Below, in pieces: positions 33,280 through 42,583 of a stretch of 64,000 nucleotides of DNA. The notes under the pieces were generated by a model. It had not been told where the DNA came from. It saw only the letters and a list, made by a program, of their open reading frames with translations, and did not search any database. Made by a program: the position numbers and the translations under genes. Position 1 is the first letter of the stretch, and each line of letters opens with the position of its first letter. The DNA is from Bacillus sp. FJAT-44742 (GTDB lineage: Bacteria; Bacillota; Bacilli; Bacillales; Marinococcaceae): the NCBI RefSeq assembly GCF_002797315.1, contig NZ_KZ454937.1:89439-153438 (forward strand). Direction: 5' to 3'.

Positions 33280-33319
33280 TAGTAATTAAATAGTAATTAA
33301 GTAGTAATAAAGGTATAAT
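33280..33319 (+). promoter_or_regulatory. Three 11-bp tandem repeats and -10 of the RT-nitrilase operon
   Basis: TAGTAATTAAA (33280-33290), TAGTAATTAAG (33291-33301) and TAGTAATAAAG (33302-33312) are followed at once by TATAAT (33314-33319). The repeat length equals about one helical turn, so a protein could bind in phase along one face. No good -35 is visible in the repeats, which suggests the promoter depends on an activator or is controlled by a repressor. Confidence 0.6.
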
Positions 33320-33370
33320 TATCCTAATAAATAAGAAAAGATTCTATCTTTTCGGGAGGTGGTGAGGTTC

Positions 33371-36300
33371 ATGGAATTGCTAAAACCAAGTGAAATTCCT
33401 TTGTCTTTTTTCTATTTTGGTTATAAAAAAGCAAAACACTATGTTGAAAAAGAAACAAGCTTTTGCGATTTCTTAGATATTAAAGAATTTGAAAAAGATT
33501 TGGATAAAAATATTAAAGCAATAAAAAGCTCGTTTGAATCAAACACATTTGCAATGAAAGAAGGTACTCTTTACTGGTTTCCAAAGGCAAAAGATAAAAA
33601 TGGGAAGCCAAGAATGAGACCAAAAGTTCTTTTTTCTTTTGAGGACCAGGTAGCATGGGCCACCGTTATGTTAGTACTGGGAGAATGGTTTGACACTAAC
33701 CCGCGCTTAAAGGAAGTTTATTCAGTAGACGAGGTTGAAAAAAGGAAGGCTCTTGATTGGATGGTTCCATGGAGTTTAAACAATAGACTAAAGAGAATAC
33801 ATACGTATGATAACATCCAACAAAAATATAAAAGGACTTTTATTCACTTTAACGGATCTAGTTTATATGAAAGTTTCCAGTGGGGATTACATCAAAGAAA
33901 TCAAAGAATAAAGCAATCAGTTGAAAATATATTAGAATATCAAGATAAGGTGTACATAGGTGAAGCTGATATTAGAGAATTTTATCCTAGTTTAAAAGTT
34001 AGTCATATTATTAGTACTTTTAACAGTCGGTTTAAAGAATTAGAAAAGGTAGGAATTATAGACGAGCAAACAAAACTGGATTGGGTAGCATTTATAGAAA
34101 ATATTACAGATTTTAAATTGATATTTTTAGATAGAGATACTGTGGAAAACACTGGATTTTATAACGAATACAAAGAATATATTTTTAATGAAGGAAGTGA
34201 AAGAGATCTAACTGAAATATTATCTACTAGACTCCCTCTAGATTTAATTTCCTCTGGTTTTCTCGCTAATATAGTTTTAACAGAACATGTTGATAGGAGA
34301 ATTGAGGAACTTCTTTTAAACAAGGATAAAATTGGTGTAAAAGGGGAAGTAAAGTTAATTCGTTATACCGATGATATTACTGTAATTGCTTCTGAGGAAG
34401 AGAGTGTTGAGGAAATAATAAAAATGTTAGAAAAGTTTGTTAATGATATAGGTCTAGAATTTGCTCCAGAAAAGATGGTTCCAATGATAAATAAGGCGGA
34501 AAGAGAAAAGATAACGGAGAAAATAGAAGAAATAATAGAAACGCAAATACCAAATGATGTTTTAAAGAATCAATTAAGAGCAAATATGGATAACATGACT
34601 CCGAAAGTACTCACCAAAAATGATAAACTACCAGGATCAACAGCTATGATTGAAAAAATGTCACAAATTTCTGATGTGCAAATTCAAACTATGGATAACG
34701 ATGAAATAGGTGATTTTATTACAGAAATGGTAGGTCTCTTGAATTTAAATGTTGATCCTAACGAAGTAAAAGATGAAACAAAAGTAACTTTTGCTTCTTG
34801 GAGAATAAAAAAAGGATTAAAGGAAGCTATGACTCGAGCCATAGAAGTAGGAAGATTTGCGCCAGAAAGAAACTTACGAAAATCCTTAGCAAAATTCCCA
34901 CATAAAATTTCCCTTTTTGAAATATATACTTTGTATTTAATTGACAAAATCACTATAAAAAAGGAACAAAATAAGGAAGATTTCCATGAGTTATCTGATT
35001 TTTTATTGTCCCTTTGTAATAGCAAAGAGATAAATAATCTTAGAGAATATGGTCCGTTCATACGTTCTAAAGTGTTAATGGTAATATCTAAAGAATGGGT
35101 TCGTATTCCACCAGAATTACGAGGGAGTTTTAGAAGTGTAATAAATGAAGCAGTCCAGTCGTGGTACGGTAACAATTTATTATACAATCCTTCTTACCCA
35201 GCATTATGGTATGAGAGGTATTCAGTCTATTGGTGCTATATAGTTATTCAACTTTCAGTGGATCCAAAATTTAAGTTAGAGAAATACAAGGGTAGTCAAA
35301 ATATTTATAAATCTCTAAATGCTTTAAAGGGGATATATGAATTTAGAAATTTAAAAACAGAGAATAACCAAGAAAAAATGGATGGAAGGAAACTGTACCT
35401 TCTAAGTAGTCTTTTTACACAGAGTATCTACTTCTGCCCACTTAAGAAAGAATTACTTATCTTCGACGAGGATTTAGGTTTCTTTTTAAAGACATGGAAA
35501 TCAGTGGCTCATGTATTTAAAAATGAGAGCACTCTAAACAATGAAGAAAAAGTAAATTTATGGCTTTCTTGGGCAAGGATTTCTCCAAGTAATATTCCAA
35601 GGGATGCATTTAAATTGATAGATGACATTGGATCTAACCTTCAACATACATCTTCTAAAGCTCATTTAGAAATGATTTCTTTTATAAATCAATTAATAAC
35701 TTTATACTTCCAAAAACCTAAATGTTTTAAACATTTTTATGAATGGGTTGAAAATTTTAAGAAAGAAACTAACTGTTATAAGTATTATATATTACAACGT
35801 TTCTATAATTTTGGTCTTATTCAAATGAGTATGGGTATTGATGGCACAATCGGTATAAAGCTTCCTTTAGAGTTATCTCAATATCCTCAGTATGGAAAAA
35901 ATGATGAAACCACTCTAAATGCACGAGTAATCCCCTTGCAAGACTGGTTTTTTTATATCAAACATTATCCTTTTACTGATAATAAAGCTTTAAGACCGTT
36001 AAGTGAGTTTGAAATCATGAAGTTACTATTAGCCTTAATAAAGGCCCATAATAAGCAAAACGGAGGTACAGAAGAAGTATTATTATTGGAATACGGATTT
36101 AAAGTTACCGATTGGTGGGAATTTCGAAAGAGTCTTTTCTCTTTGGAAAGTGAAGAAGTTGAAGTTGGTAGGTGCACAACTACAGTTACTAAATATAATA
36201 ACGAGATGTTTAAGCATGAGAAGGAATACTACTTTTCTTTAACACTTTTAAGTATGTTAAAGGGAGATGCATTTAGTTACGGGATAATTAAGCCTTTCTT

Positions 36301-36610
36301 TATGTATAAATGGAAAGATATTCAGTGGCTATTTACACAATCTGAATATCCATCAACTACTATTGCCTCTATGTTAGTAAACAATTTAAATAGGCATAGA
36401 TTTGTTTACAAAAATTTTTACAAAGTTTTAGATCATGAATTGTTACCTTATAAAAAGCTATTTTCAAAAAATGAATTTAATCAAACTAATTATGAAAACT
36501 GGGTCTGGAATTACCTTACAGATGCGAAAAAAAACGTTATCTCGGAAAGTAAAAATCCTGTAGAAATGATCAAGATCGATCTAGATGTCTTCACGGGGGA
36601 GGGTGAATAA
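33371..36610 (+). CDS. Reverse transcriptase of the defence-associated (DRT/UG) kind
   Basis: About 1079 residues from ATG 33371, 11 bases after GGGAGG (GTG 33359 also in frame). The RT domain covers about residues 75-390: fingers KNGKPRMRPKVLFSFEDQ, motif A GEADIREFYPSL with the first catalytic Asp near residue 200, RLPLDLISSGFLANI (motif B), RYTDDITVIA (motif C, YTDD near 332-335) and GLEFAPEKM. The remaining 690 residues look alpha-helical and have no known motif. There is no maturase X or endonuclease domain, so it is not an intron RT. A nitrilase-like gene overlaps translationally downstream, as expected for UG/DRT type 1-like antiphage systems, where RT and nitrilase domains are associated. 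Here they are separate proteins. Confidence 0.82.
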   Translation: MELLKPSEIPLSFFYFGYKKAKHYVEKETSFCDFLDIKEFEKDLDKNIKAIKSSFESNTFAMKEGTLYWFPKAKDKNGKPRMRPKVLFSFEDQVAWATVMLVLGEWFDTNPRLKEVYSVDEVEKRKALDWMVPWSLNNRLKRIHTYDNIQQKYKRTFIHFNGSSLYESFQWGLHQRNQRIKQSVENILEYQDKVYIGEADIREFYPSLKVSHIISTFNSRFKELEKVGIIDEQTKLDWVAFIENITDFKLIFLDRDTVENTGFYNEYKEYIFNEGSERDLTEILSTRLPLDLISSGFLANIVLTEHVDRRIEELLLNKDKIGVKGEVKLIRYTDDITVIASEEESVEEIIKMLEKFVNDIGLEFAPEKMVPMINKAEREKITEKIEEIIETQIPNDVLKNQLRANMDNMTPKVLTKNDKLPGSTAMIEKMSQISDVQIQTMDNDEIGDFITEMVGLLNLNVDPNEVKDETKVTFASWRIKKGLKEAMTRAIEVGRFAPERNLRKSLAKFPHKISLFEIYTLYLIDKITIKKEQNKEDFHELSDFLLSLCNSKEINNLREYGPFIRSKVLMVISKEWVRIPPELRGSFRSVINEAVQSWYGNNLLYNPSYPALWYERYSVYWCYIVIQLSVDPKFKLEKYKGSQNIYKSLNALKGIYEFRNLKTENNQEKMDGRKLYLLSSLFTQSIYFCPLKKELLIFDEDLGFFLKTWKSVAHVFKNESTLNNEEKVNLWLSWARISPSNIPRDAFKLIDDIGSNLQHTSSKAHLEMISFINQLITLYFQKPKCFKHFYEWVENFKKETNCYKYYILQRFYNFGLIQMSMGIDGTIGIKLPLELSQYPQYGKNDETTLNARVIPLQDWFFYIKHYPFTDNKALRPLSEFEIMKLLLALIKAHNKQNGGTEEVLLLEYGFKVTDWWEFRKSLFSLESEEVEVGRCTTTVTKYNNEMFKHEKEYYFSLTLLSMLKGDAFSYGIIKPFFMYKWKDIQWLFTQSEYPSTTIASMLVNNLNRHRFVYKNFYKVLDHELLPYKKLFSKNEFNQTNYENWVWNYLTDAKKNVISESKNPVEMIKIDLDVFTGEGE

Positions 36611-36611
36611 A

Positions 36612-37490
36612 TTGCTACAATCATTAAAGATTACTGTAGGACAAGTTACAGATGGAAGTAAAACATCTGAAGAATTTACAAATCTTTTTGATAAAAAGAA
36701 TGGAATGAAATATAAATCCCCTCATAAACAATTAGCTTATTTTTATAAAGGAGTCAAGGTTGCAAGACAGGACCAAGCCAATTTTTTAATATTTCCCGAG
36801 TTATTTCTGCCTAATGATTACCTTGAGAAATATGTTGCCAAAGAAGCTGAGGAATCTAACACTATTATAATAGGCGGATTAGAATGGACTGAGAGACCCA
36901 ATAGAAATGGAAATCGTGTTATTGGAAATCATGCCTTTGTCGCTATTCCTAGTATACTAAAAAAAAATTCGTCTTTACCAAAGTCCAAAGCAACTATAAT
37001 CAAGATACCTAAAATGTTTCCTTCACCGGAAGAAGAAACTCTATTAAATAAAAATGGTTATCAATTTCAAAGTAATAACCGTTTATATTTATTTCAAAGT
37101 AGTACAGTAGGAAACTGGGCTGTTCTAATTTGTTTTGACTATTTAAACTTGCCAATACAAAAAATACTCCAAACAAAAATACAGACTTTATTTGTAGTTG
37201 CCTATAATAAGGACTTAGGTTATTTTCATACACTTTCTGATACCTTACATAGGATACTTTTTTGCAATGTAGTTGTTTGTAACAGTGGTAATTATGGGGG
37301 ATCACATTCATTTACCCCCTACAGAAAAGTCCATCAGAGACAAGTCTTTGAAATAAAGGGTAATCAGGTAGATACAGCTACCACAATTGAATTACCACTT
37401 AAACTTTTAGTGGAAGAACAAAAATCTGTCTCAAATAGTCACAATTCTTCCTTTATGCAAAAACCACCTAACTATGATATGAATTTATAG
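36612..37490 (+). CDS. Nitrilase-fold (carbon-nitrogen hydrolase) partner of the RT
   Basis: About 292 residues. TTG at 36612 lies 1 bp after the RT stop and follows GGGGGAGGG; GTG at 36603 is the alternative start and would overlap the RT gene. The Glu-Lys-Cys triad of the nitrilase superfamily is intact: FLIFPELFLP (Glu about 63), IIKIPKMFPS (Lys 131 or 134) and AVLICFDYLN (Cys about 174). The protein is divergent from AmiE. Tight coupling to the RT gene means the two act together, probably in phage defence. Substrate unknown. Confidence 0.8.
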   Translation: MLQSLKITVGQVTDGSKTSEEFTNLFDKKNGMKYKSPHKQLAYFYKGVKVARQDQANFLIFPELFLPNDYLEKYVAKEAEESNTIIIGGLEWTERPNRNGNRVIGNHAFVAIPSILKKNSSLPKSKATIIKIPKMFPSPEEETLLNKNGYQFQSNNRLYLFQSSTVGNWAVLICFDYLNLPIQKILQTKIQTLFVVAYNKDLGYFHTLSDTLHRILFCNVVVCNSGNYGGSHSFTPYRKVHQRQVFEIKGNQVDTATTIELPLKLLVEEQKSVSNSHNSSFMQKPPNYDMNL

Positions 37491-37825
37491 GAATAAAATA
37501 GAATTACTTTTAATAGGGGCCTTTTTATGGGTCCAAGTAATAAGAAAAATTTTTGAGGACAAAAGATGACGTTAGGAAGAAACTATGGATAACTAATAAT
37601 GTATAAAAAGCGTATATTTATTATATAAAATAAAAACAAAACAAATAAGTTTTTTAGAGCTTATGGTCACACAATGCTCACGCACTTAAATAAAAAAGAG
37701 TGTTCAAGGATTCATCAGAGTATATAGAAAATATGCAAAAGAATGACTTTTTGTGTCCTCTTTTCTCAAGCATAACTGTTCAACTTAGTCTAGCAGTTAC
37801 ATATGGGAGGCATGATGTAATAAAG
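37491..37825. other. AT-rich intergenic region between nitrilase and integrase genes
   Basis: No gene. A weak hairpin (GGGGCC...GGGTCC-like, 37515-37535) may end the RT operon. Confidence 0.4.
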
Positions 37826-38977
37826 CTAGAATATTTCCGCTGTCCAATGTAGACCCACATCCAGATTTTTATTAATGGTATCTGCAACATATCCCTCTGT
37901 TGTCACCTTAGATTGATGGCCCACTGTTTTTTGAACTTGTTCAATTGGTAAACCTAAGGTTAAGACAGAGTAATTCACAAAGAAATGGCGGAAGTAATGG
38001 GGCGTAACTGGTCCTTTATTTTTTGTCCATGAAAACCCTGTTTCTTCTAGGATTCTCGTTACATACTGGCTTAAATACTTAAATCCATAAGCCTTTCCTT
38101 TATTGGTTGTAAACAAAGGGCTCCGATCTTCAGCATTTACGTTCACGGAAAGGCCTCTTCTTTTTCGGAATTGCTGTATACTCCCCAAGGTGGAAGGCAA
38201 AATCACTGCATGTCTCTCCACCTCATTCTTTCCAATGACCTTTAAAAAGTACGTTCCTCCATTAACAGAAGGGTCGTAATACAAATCTCCCCATTTTGCT
38301 TTTGCGATTTCCTGTATTCGTAGCCCTGTAGTTGCCAGCAACAACAAGATCGCATGGTTAATCGGATGGTCTTTGTAGTAATCTAGCAAAGACTTAACTT
38401 CGTCATACGTTAGTTCCCGCTTCGGTTTATCCTTTCTCCGCACAGTGCTCTTTTTAAACGCCACTTGTAACGGAAACTCCACGATTTCTTCCTCATATAA
38501 AAACTCTAAAAAGCTTTTAACCACGGTAATTTTCCTCGCACGAGTTGCCACCGCATATCCTTGTTTTCTATGCTGAAATTCCCCATCCTTTAACCACTCT
38601 TGGTAAGCTCTGACGTGTTTCTTCCTTATATAAGGGAATAAAGAAGAAGAGACTTGTTCATTCTGCAGCTGCACTTGAAGGAACGTATAAAACTGAAGAA
38701 GATCTCGGAGGTATTCTTTTTTTGTTTGGCTTTTCCGGTTTTTGGCTTCATCGTCATGCGTTTCTCGATGGACATAGAAATACAGCACTTCTAGATCAGA
38801 TAACGAAGAAAAAGCAGGCAGCATCGCATCTTCGTTTTCTTCAATTTTGGAATAAACCGATGGAAGGTAGGAAGCATTACTCAGCTGTGCAAGCAACTGA
38901 TTTTTATGAGATAAAAGAACATCTTTTTCGTTTGTATGTAAGGAAGCATGATCCATTAATGTATAAGAAAAAGGCAT
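37826..38977 (-). CDS. Tyrosine recombinase (integrase/XerD family)
   Basis: A 383-residue site-specific recombinase with ATG at 38977 after GAGGTGA. An N-terminal SAM-like core-binding domain (residues about 60-180) precedes the catalytic domain: Arg in TTGLRIQEIAKAKW, HYFRHFF (H-x-x-R), GHQSKVTTEGYV with the final His and the nucleophilic Tyr. Such stand-alone recombinases resolve plasmid multimers or integrate elements. The convergent end faces the RT operon, so it may mark the boundary of a mobile block. No att core was identified. Confidence 0.88.
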   Translation of the reverse strand: MPFSYTLMDHASLHTNEKDVLLSHKNQLLAQLSNASYLPSVYSKIEENEDAMLPAFSSLSDLEVLYFYVHRETHDDEAKNRKSQTKKEYLRDLLQFYTFLQVQLQNEQVSSSLFPYIRKKHVRAYQEWLKDGEFQHRKQGYAVATRARKITVVKSFLEFLYEEEIVEFPLQVAFKKSTVRRKDKPKRELTYDEVKSLLDYYKDHPINHAILLLLATTGLRIQEIAKAKWGDLYYDPSVNGGTYFLKVIGKNEVERHAVILPSTLGSIQQFRKRRGLSVNVNAEDRSPLFTTNKGKAYGFKYLSQYVTRILEETGFSWTKNKGPVTPHYFRHFFVNYSVLTLGLPIEQVQKTVGHQSKVTTEGYVADTINKNLDVGLHWTAEIF

Positions 38978-39360
38978 ATCGGAAAATCACCTCTATTATT
39001 TTAAAGTTACTAAATAACTCTATTTAAAAACATATCTTTTATATTTACCATTTTACTTGATGTTAATTTGTATGCCAATACTCTCTATACACGAATAATT
39101 CTTCATTTTTCATCTACATAGTAATAAATAAAATTTTTAATTTGTATATAATAAAAATAACATAATAACATGTTTTAATGTTTTATTTAAATTTTACGAT
39201 TAATTCAATATAATAAATTTATATAAATGGTAAAATAATTACTAAATATTTTTATTGCGTTTAATATTTAGTAAGAGTGAAACAAACAAAAAATTGATAG
39301 CATATTATTGTTTCTATAATTATCATGTCATTTTTTTGTTGAGAAAGGGTGAGGTGAGGT
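38978..39360. other. Very AT-rich region before HTH gene, candidate replication or operator region
   Basis: The 380 bp are extremely A/T-rich (runs such as ATAATAAATTTATATAAATGG) and include a perfect inverted repeat at 39240-39273. Divergent promoters for the recombinase and the HTH gene must lie here. DNA-unwinding regions of plasmid origins look like this, but DnaA boxes were not found. Confidence 0.45.
39240..39273. promoter_or_regulatory. Inverted repeat upstream of the HTH gene
   Basis: TACTAAATATT (39240-39250) and AATATTTAGTA (39263-39273), perfect 11-bp arms with a 12-bp spacer, about 90 bp before the ATG. Possible operator for the HTH protein. Confidence 0.55.
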
Positions 39361-40332
39361 ATGAGCAAGTCTTACTATGTTTCTAAGGACTTGGCTGAAC
39401 TGTTAAACATAACAGAAGCAACCATATATAAATACATAAGAGAAGGGAAAGTGGTTCCTTATAATAAGGACAGTTGGCAAATAGATGGAGAGTACCGTTT
39501 TTCTGAGGAAGAAGCGCTCAAACTCGTAGATGCTCAAGAAGAAAAGCCCGGACTTTCTACAAAAGATATTGCTGATCAGTTGGGAATCACGTCCTATACG
39601 GTAACAAGGCATATCAAAAGTGGAGAACTGCCTGCAGATATGAAAAAGTATAAGGGGTTAGAGCGATATTTTGTTAAGGAAGAAGACTTTAAGGTGTATG
39701 CTTCCCGCATTCTTCGTAACAAACAAGAGAAGCTATATGACGAGACTTTAGGATTCTACCTTTTTCAGCCGCTTTATGAACAAGATGGGACTCTTGCGGC
39801 AAGAGTACTTCAACTTGATGAAACCATCATCCAAAGCATAAGTGGGGAACAGCTTTCTGAAGAAGAAGCGAAAAGTCTTATACCTAAAAAGGGAATGGAT
39901 TCACTATTTAATGGGAAAAAGGTCCGGAAACCAGGGTTTGTGACCTTTTCATTCCCAGCCAGTGACAACATTCATTCTTCTTTCTACAGCTTTATGGACT
40001 ATGTGATGAATGAAGTTGGCTTACAAAACATAATGGTTCAGCAGGATCCTTCCGGCATTACATTTTCTGTGAGAAGTTTCGATTTATCCTTTCCCGAAGA
40101 AGAGAGACATTTTACGATAGATGGCATGATTAACAAATATATGACCCAAGGAAGTTTTCTTACACGTGAGGATTCTATTTATTTAAACAGTGAAATAGAA
40201 ATGATACAAGCTTTTATTAAAGCCTCCACTAAAAAAAAGTTAAAACAAGAAGCAACAAAAGAAGGGTTGAGTATGAATGAGTTTGTGGGAAGCATTTTAG
40301 ATCGGATTTACAATGAGGAGAAGCTTAGATAA
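39361..40332 (+). CDS. Double-HTH plasmid-type DNA-binding protein
   Basis: A 323-residue protein with ATG at 39361 after GGTGAGG. Two MerR/excisionase-type HTH segments follow each other: DLAELLNITEATIYKYIREGKV (about 10-31) and STKDIADQLGITSYTVTRHIKSGEL (about 65-90). The middle domain is unassigned, and the C terminus (KKKLKQEATKEGLSMNEFVGSIL) resembles a ribbon-helix-helix or Arc-like element. Large Bacillaceae plasmids carry such proteins near replication and segregation regions. A role as replication, partition or copy-control protein is inferred from the AT-rich region and the inverted repeat upstream. Confidence 0.65.
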   Translation: MSKSYYVSKDLAELLNITEATIYKYIREGKVVPYNKDSWQIDGEYRFSEEEALKLVDAQEEKPGLSTKDIADQLGITSYTVTRHIKSGELPADMKKYKGLERYFVKEEDFKVYASRILRNKQEKLYDETLGFYLFQPLYEQDGTLAARVLQLDETIIQSISGEQLSEEEAKSLIPKKGMDSLFNGKKVRKPGFVTFSFPASDNIHSSFYSFMDYVMNEVGLQNIMVQQDPSGITFSVRSFDLSFPEEERHFTIDGMINKYMTQGSFLTREDSIYLNSEIEMIQAFIKASTKKKLKQEATKEGLSMNEFVGSILDRIYNEEKLR

Positions 40333-40526
40333 TCTCCCTATAGAGGGAAAGAAACCGGGGGTGGACATCTTAAGGAATTTCTAGTGGGAATACTACTGTG
40401 ATGAGTTCTCTAACCTGTATTCTACTTAAAGATAAAAATAACTTTAAATATTGTTACCAGATTGGTAAACGAAATTCTGTCAAATAAAACATAAGTCTAT
40501 TCCTTTGTAGTGAGAGAAGGGGATTT

Positions 40527-40748
40527 TTGGAACAATTACAGCCTAGTACTATTTTGAGTCTAAATCATCATAGAGGCCCAAGAATTATTAAATTGTTGGC
40601 GAAACTTAATGTCTCTTTGGAGAGTAATGGTTCGTATGACATAGGTTTCCTGGATGAATACAATACAGGGGGAATACGAATAGTGAACCCTTTAAAAGAA
40701 AAGAATGGGTGGAACAATACAGAGGGAAGAAGATTTGGATCAAGATGA
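40527..40748 (+). CDS. Small hypothetical protein, paralogue of the remnant at 2645
   Basis: A 73-residue protein starting with TTG at 40527, about 5 bases after GAAGGGG. It begins MEQLQPSTILSLNHHRGPR. The central segment resembles the frame at 2645-2755, showing that the sequence belongs to a repeated family on this element. The C-terminal part is rich in Gly, Asn and Arg. Function unknown. Confidence 0.5.
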   Translation: MEQLQPSTILSLNHHRGPRIIKLLAKLNVSLESNGSYDIGFLDEYNTGGIRIVNPLKEKNGWNNTEGRRFGSR

Positions 40749-40900
40749 AAGGGATCCATGCTAATCTAAAATCCCAACTTTTTTTATTGTTAAAGGGCCT
40801 TGTATGAAAGCACCTTTCAGTAAAGTCACTTTGTTAAATGCTTTCTCTTTTTAAAAATGAATCCTTTGCCTTTACCTTAAGTACATAAAAATAGAAAAAA
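40749..40900. other. Intergenic region
   Basis: Contains a possible terminator (AAGGGCCTTG...GAAAGCACCTTTC-like elements, 40790-40820) after the small gene. Otherwise nothing clear. Confidence 0.35.
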
Positions 40901-40925
40901 GCCAGCACTACCTTAGAGTGCTGGC
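40893..40925 (-). terminator. Terminator of the phosphonate-type operon
   Basis: Arms GCCAGCACT (40901-40909) and AGTGCTGGC (40917-40925). Read on the minus strand, a run of T follows. It lies directly after the HAD gene. Confidence 0.85.
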
Positions 40926-40931
40926 ACCATA

Positions 40932-41762
40932 TTACAAGGCTTTTATTTCTTCAAACAACTCAGAGAGAGTAGAAACTACCTTAGTGTTTTCTCTAACTTC
41001 TGCCTTTCCTGCCGGATCTATTAAAATAGCTTGCATATTCATTTGCTCTGCAGGGGCAATTTCATTTAAATAATTATCCCCAATGGAGACAGCTTCCTCA
41101 GCCTTAACATGATAGCGCGAAAGGAGTTCCTGAAAGTGTTTGCTTGTGTTTTGAGGCTTTTTGGCACTGGAGATGACTTCAGGGAACACGCCGTGTAACT
41201 TTAAGGTTAGAAGAAGGCGCTCTACATCGTCAGCCTGGCTGTTCGTTATAAGGACAAGGTCCTTTTTTTCTCCAAGGTGCAACAATGCTTCACGCAAGCC
41301 AGGATTATCAGCAAAGGTGAATTCGTCTGTCTGCATATAATCTTTTGTTTTGCAGTACGAATCATAAGTGCTTCCTACCCCATAATGCTTCGCTGCAGCA
41401 ACCGGAAGCCACCATCCATCCCCAATTGCAATGAGGTGATCAAAGTCATAAGTAAGCGAACCACTGTAATAGCTTTGTTCGTCAAGCTCTGTGCCTTCCC
41501 AGTCAAATACTTTTACAACATTGTTGTTTTCAGGATTGACTGTAAGGATCCTGTCTCTTTTCGCATCATAAATTCTTCCCACAGCTACCGGATGATTTCC
41601 CTTTAGAATGGATTGGTAATCATTCCAGAAGAGCTCTCTTTTTTCCGGTTCGAGCTTTTTGCTTAATTCTTCAGCATAAAATTCAAAATGGTGGGTATCT
41701 TCGTACAATGTGCCATCAAGGTCAAAGATTACCAGTTTCACTTTGCTCCATGCAACTGTCAT
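40932..41762 (-). CDS. HAD-superfamily hydrolase of the phosphonate-type operon
   Basis: A 276-residue phosphatase-like enzyme with ATG at 41762 after TAGGAGG. HAD motifs are visible: DLDGTLYED (motif I nucleophile Asp), LVLITNSQ (motif II), a Lys in SSAKKPQ (motif III) and VSIGDNYLNEI (motif IV). An unusual insert between motifs I and II contains an extra beta-rich segment (VAVGRIYDAKRDRILTV). It is the last gene of an operon of phosphonate-type transporter genes, so its substrate may be an imported organophosphonate or phosphate ester; that link is inferred. Confidence 0.8.
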   Translation of the reverse strand: MTVAWSKVKLVIFDLDGTLYEDTHHFEFYAEELSKKLEPEKRELFWNDYQSILKGNHPVAVGRIYDAKRDRILTVNPENNNVVKVFDWEGTELDEQSYYSGSLTYDFDHLIAIGDGWWLPVAAAKHYGVGSTYDSYCKTKDYMQTDEFTFADNPGLREALLHLGEKKDLVLITNSQADDVERLLLTLKLHGVFPEVISSAKKPQNTSKHFQELLSRYHVKAEEAVSIGDNYLNEIAPAEQMNMQAILIDPAGKAEVRENTKVVSTLSELFEEIKAL

Positions 41763-41773
41763 TTGAATGCCTC

Positions 41774-42583
41774 CTAGACTATACGTTTACGGATGTTTGT
41801 ACTGATTAAGTCAATTATAGTTACTGTAATGATGACTATATATAGGATCATCCCGACATCTTCCCAGTTCCGCTGCTGGGCTGCCAAAATGAGCGGAGCC
41901 CCGATACCGCCTGCTCCAACCAGCCCAAGAATAGAGGATGCCCGTACATCAATTTCAAACCGGTAAAGCCCATATGAAGAAAATTCAGGAATGACCTGAG
42001 GAATGACCCCGTACCAAAAGACTTGAAGGGGATTAGCGCCAGTTGTGCGAAGTGTCTGGACAATCTCCATGTCGATGGTTTCAATTACTTCTGCATATAA
42101 CTTACCAAGCATCCCTATACAGTTTATTGTAATGGCGAGAACACCGGCATACGGACCCATTCCCACAGCTGATACGAAAATAATCGCAAACATAATTTCC
42201 GGAAAGGCACGGATAGCATTGAGAATCCCTTTACCTATATTGGAAAAATGGCCCGATACGTTCTGGGCAGCAAGGAATCCAATTGGGATTGCCAAAATGC
42301 TTCCAATTAACGTTCCAGCAAAGGCAATGGCTACCGTTTCAATCATAAACCCTATATTGGTCGGAATATTAGCTCTTGTAGATTCATCGAAAAATGGCTG
42401 AATGAATAATCTGTTTAGCATTTCAGGGGCTGACGCCCCAGAACCCCGGTACGTAAGGTCCGTATATAAAAACGCTACAATATATAAAGCGACAAGAACA
42501 ATTGCGATTGCAGAAAAATTCATCCAATATTTAGCGCGTTTCGGGTTTCTTAAATCATAATGTTTTGTTGATTTGGTCGCCAT
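41774..42583 (-). CDS. phnE: Phosphonate-type ABC transporter permease
   Basis: A 269-residue inner-membrane permease with about six membrane segments and the coupling loop (LRTTGANPLQVFWYGVIPQVIPEF). It is a diverged paralogue of the adjacent permease at 42583, with which it shares one base (ATG/stop overlap). Together they form the channel of a phosphonate/organophosphate importer. Confidence 0.88.
   Translation of the reverse strand: MATKSTKHYDLRNPKRAKYWMNFSAIAIVLVALYIVAFLYTDLTYRGSGASAPEMLNRLFIQPFFDESTRANIPTNIGFMIETVAIAFAGTLIGSILAIPIGFLAAQNVSGHFSNIGKGILNAIRAFPEIMFAIIFVSAVGMGPYAGVLAITINCIGMLGKLYAEVIETIDMEIVQTLRTTGANPLQVFWYGVIPQVIPEFSSYGLYRFEIDVRASSILGLVGAGGIGAPLILAAQQRNWEDVGMILYIVIITVTIIDLISTNIRKRIV

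Noticed and set aside
38722-39027. 101-codon frame opposite the tyrosine recombinase
   Set aside because: Shadow of the real gene on the other strand.
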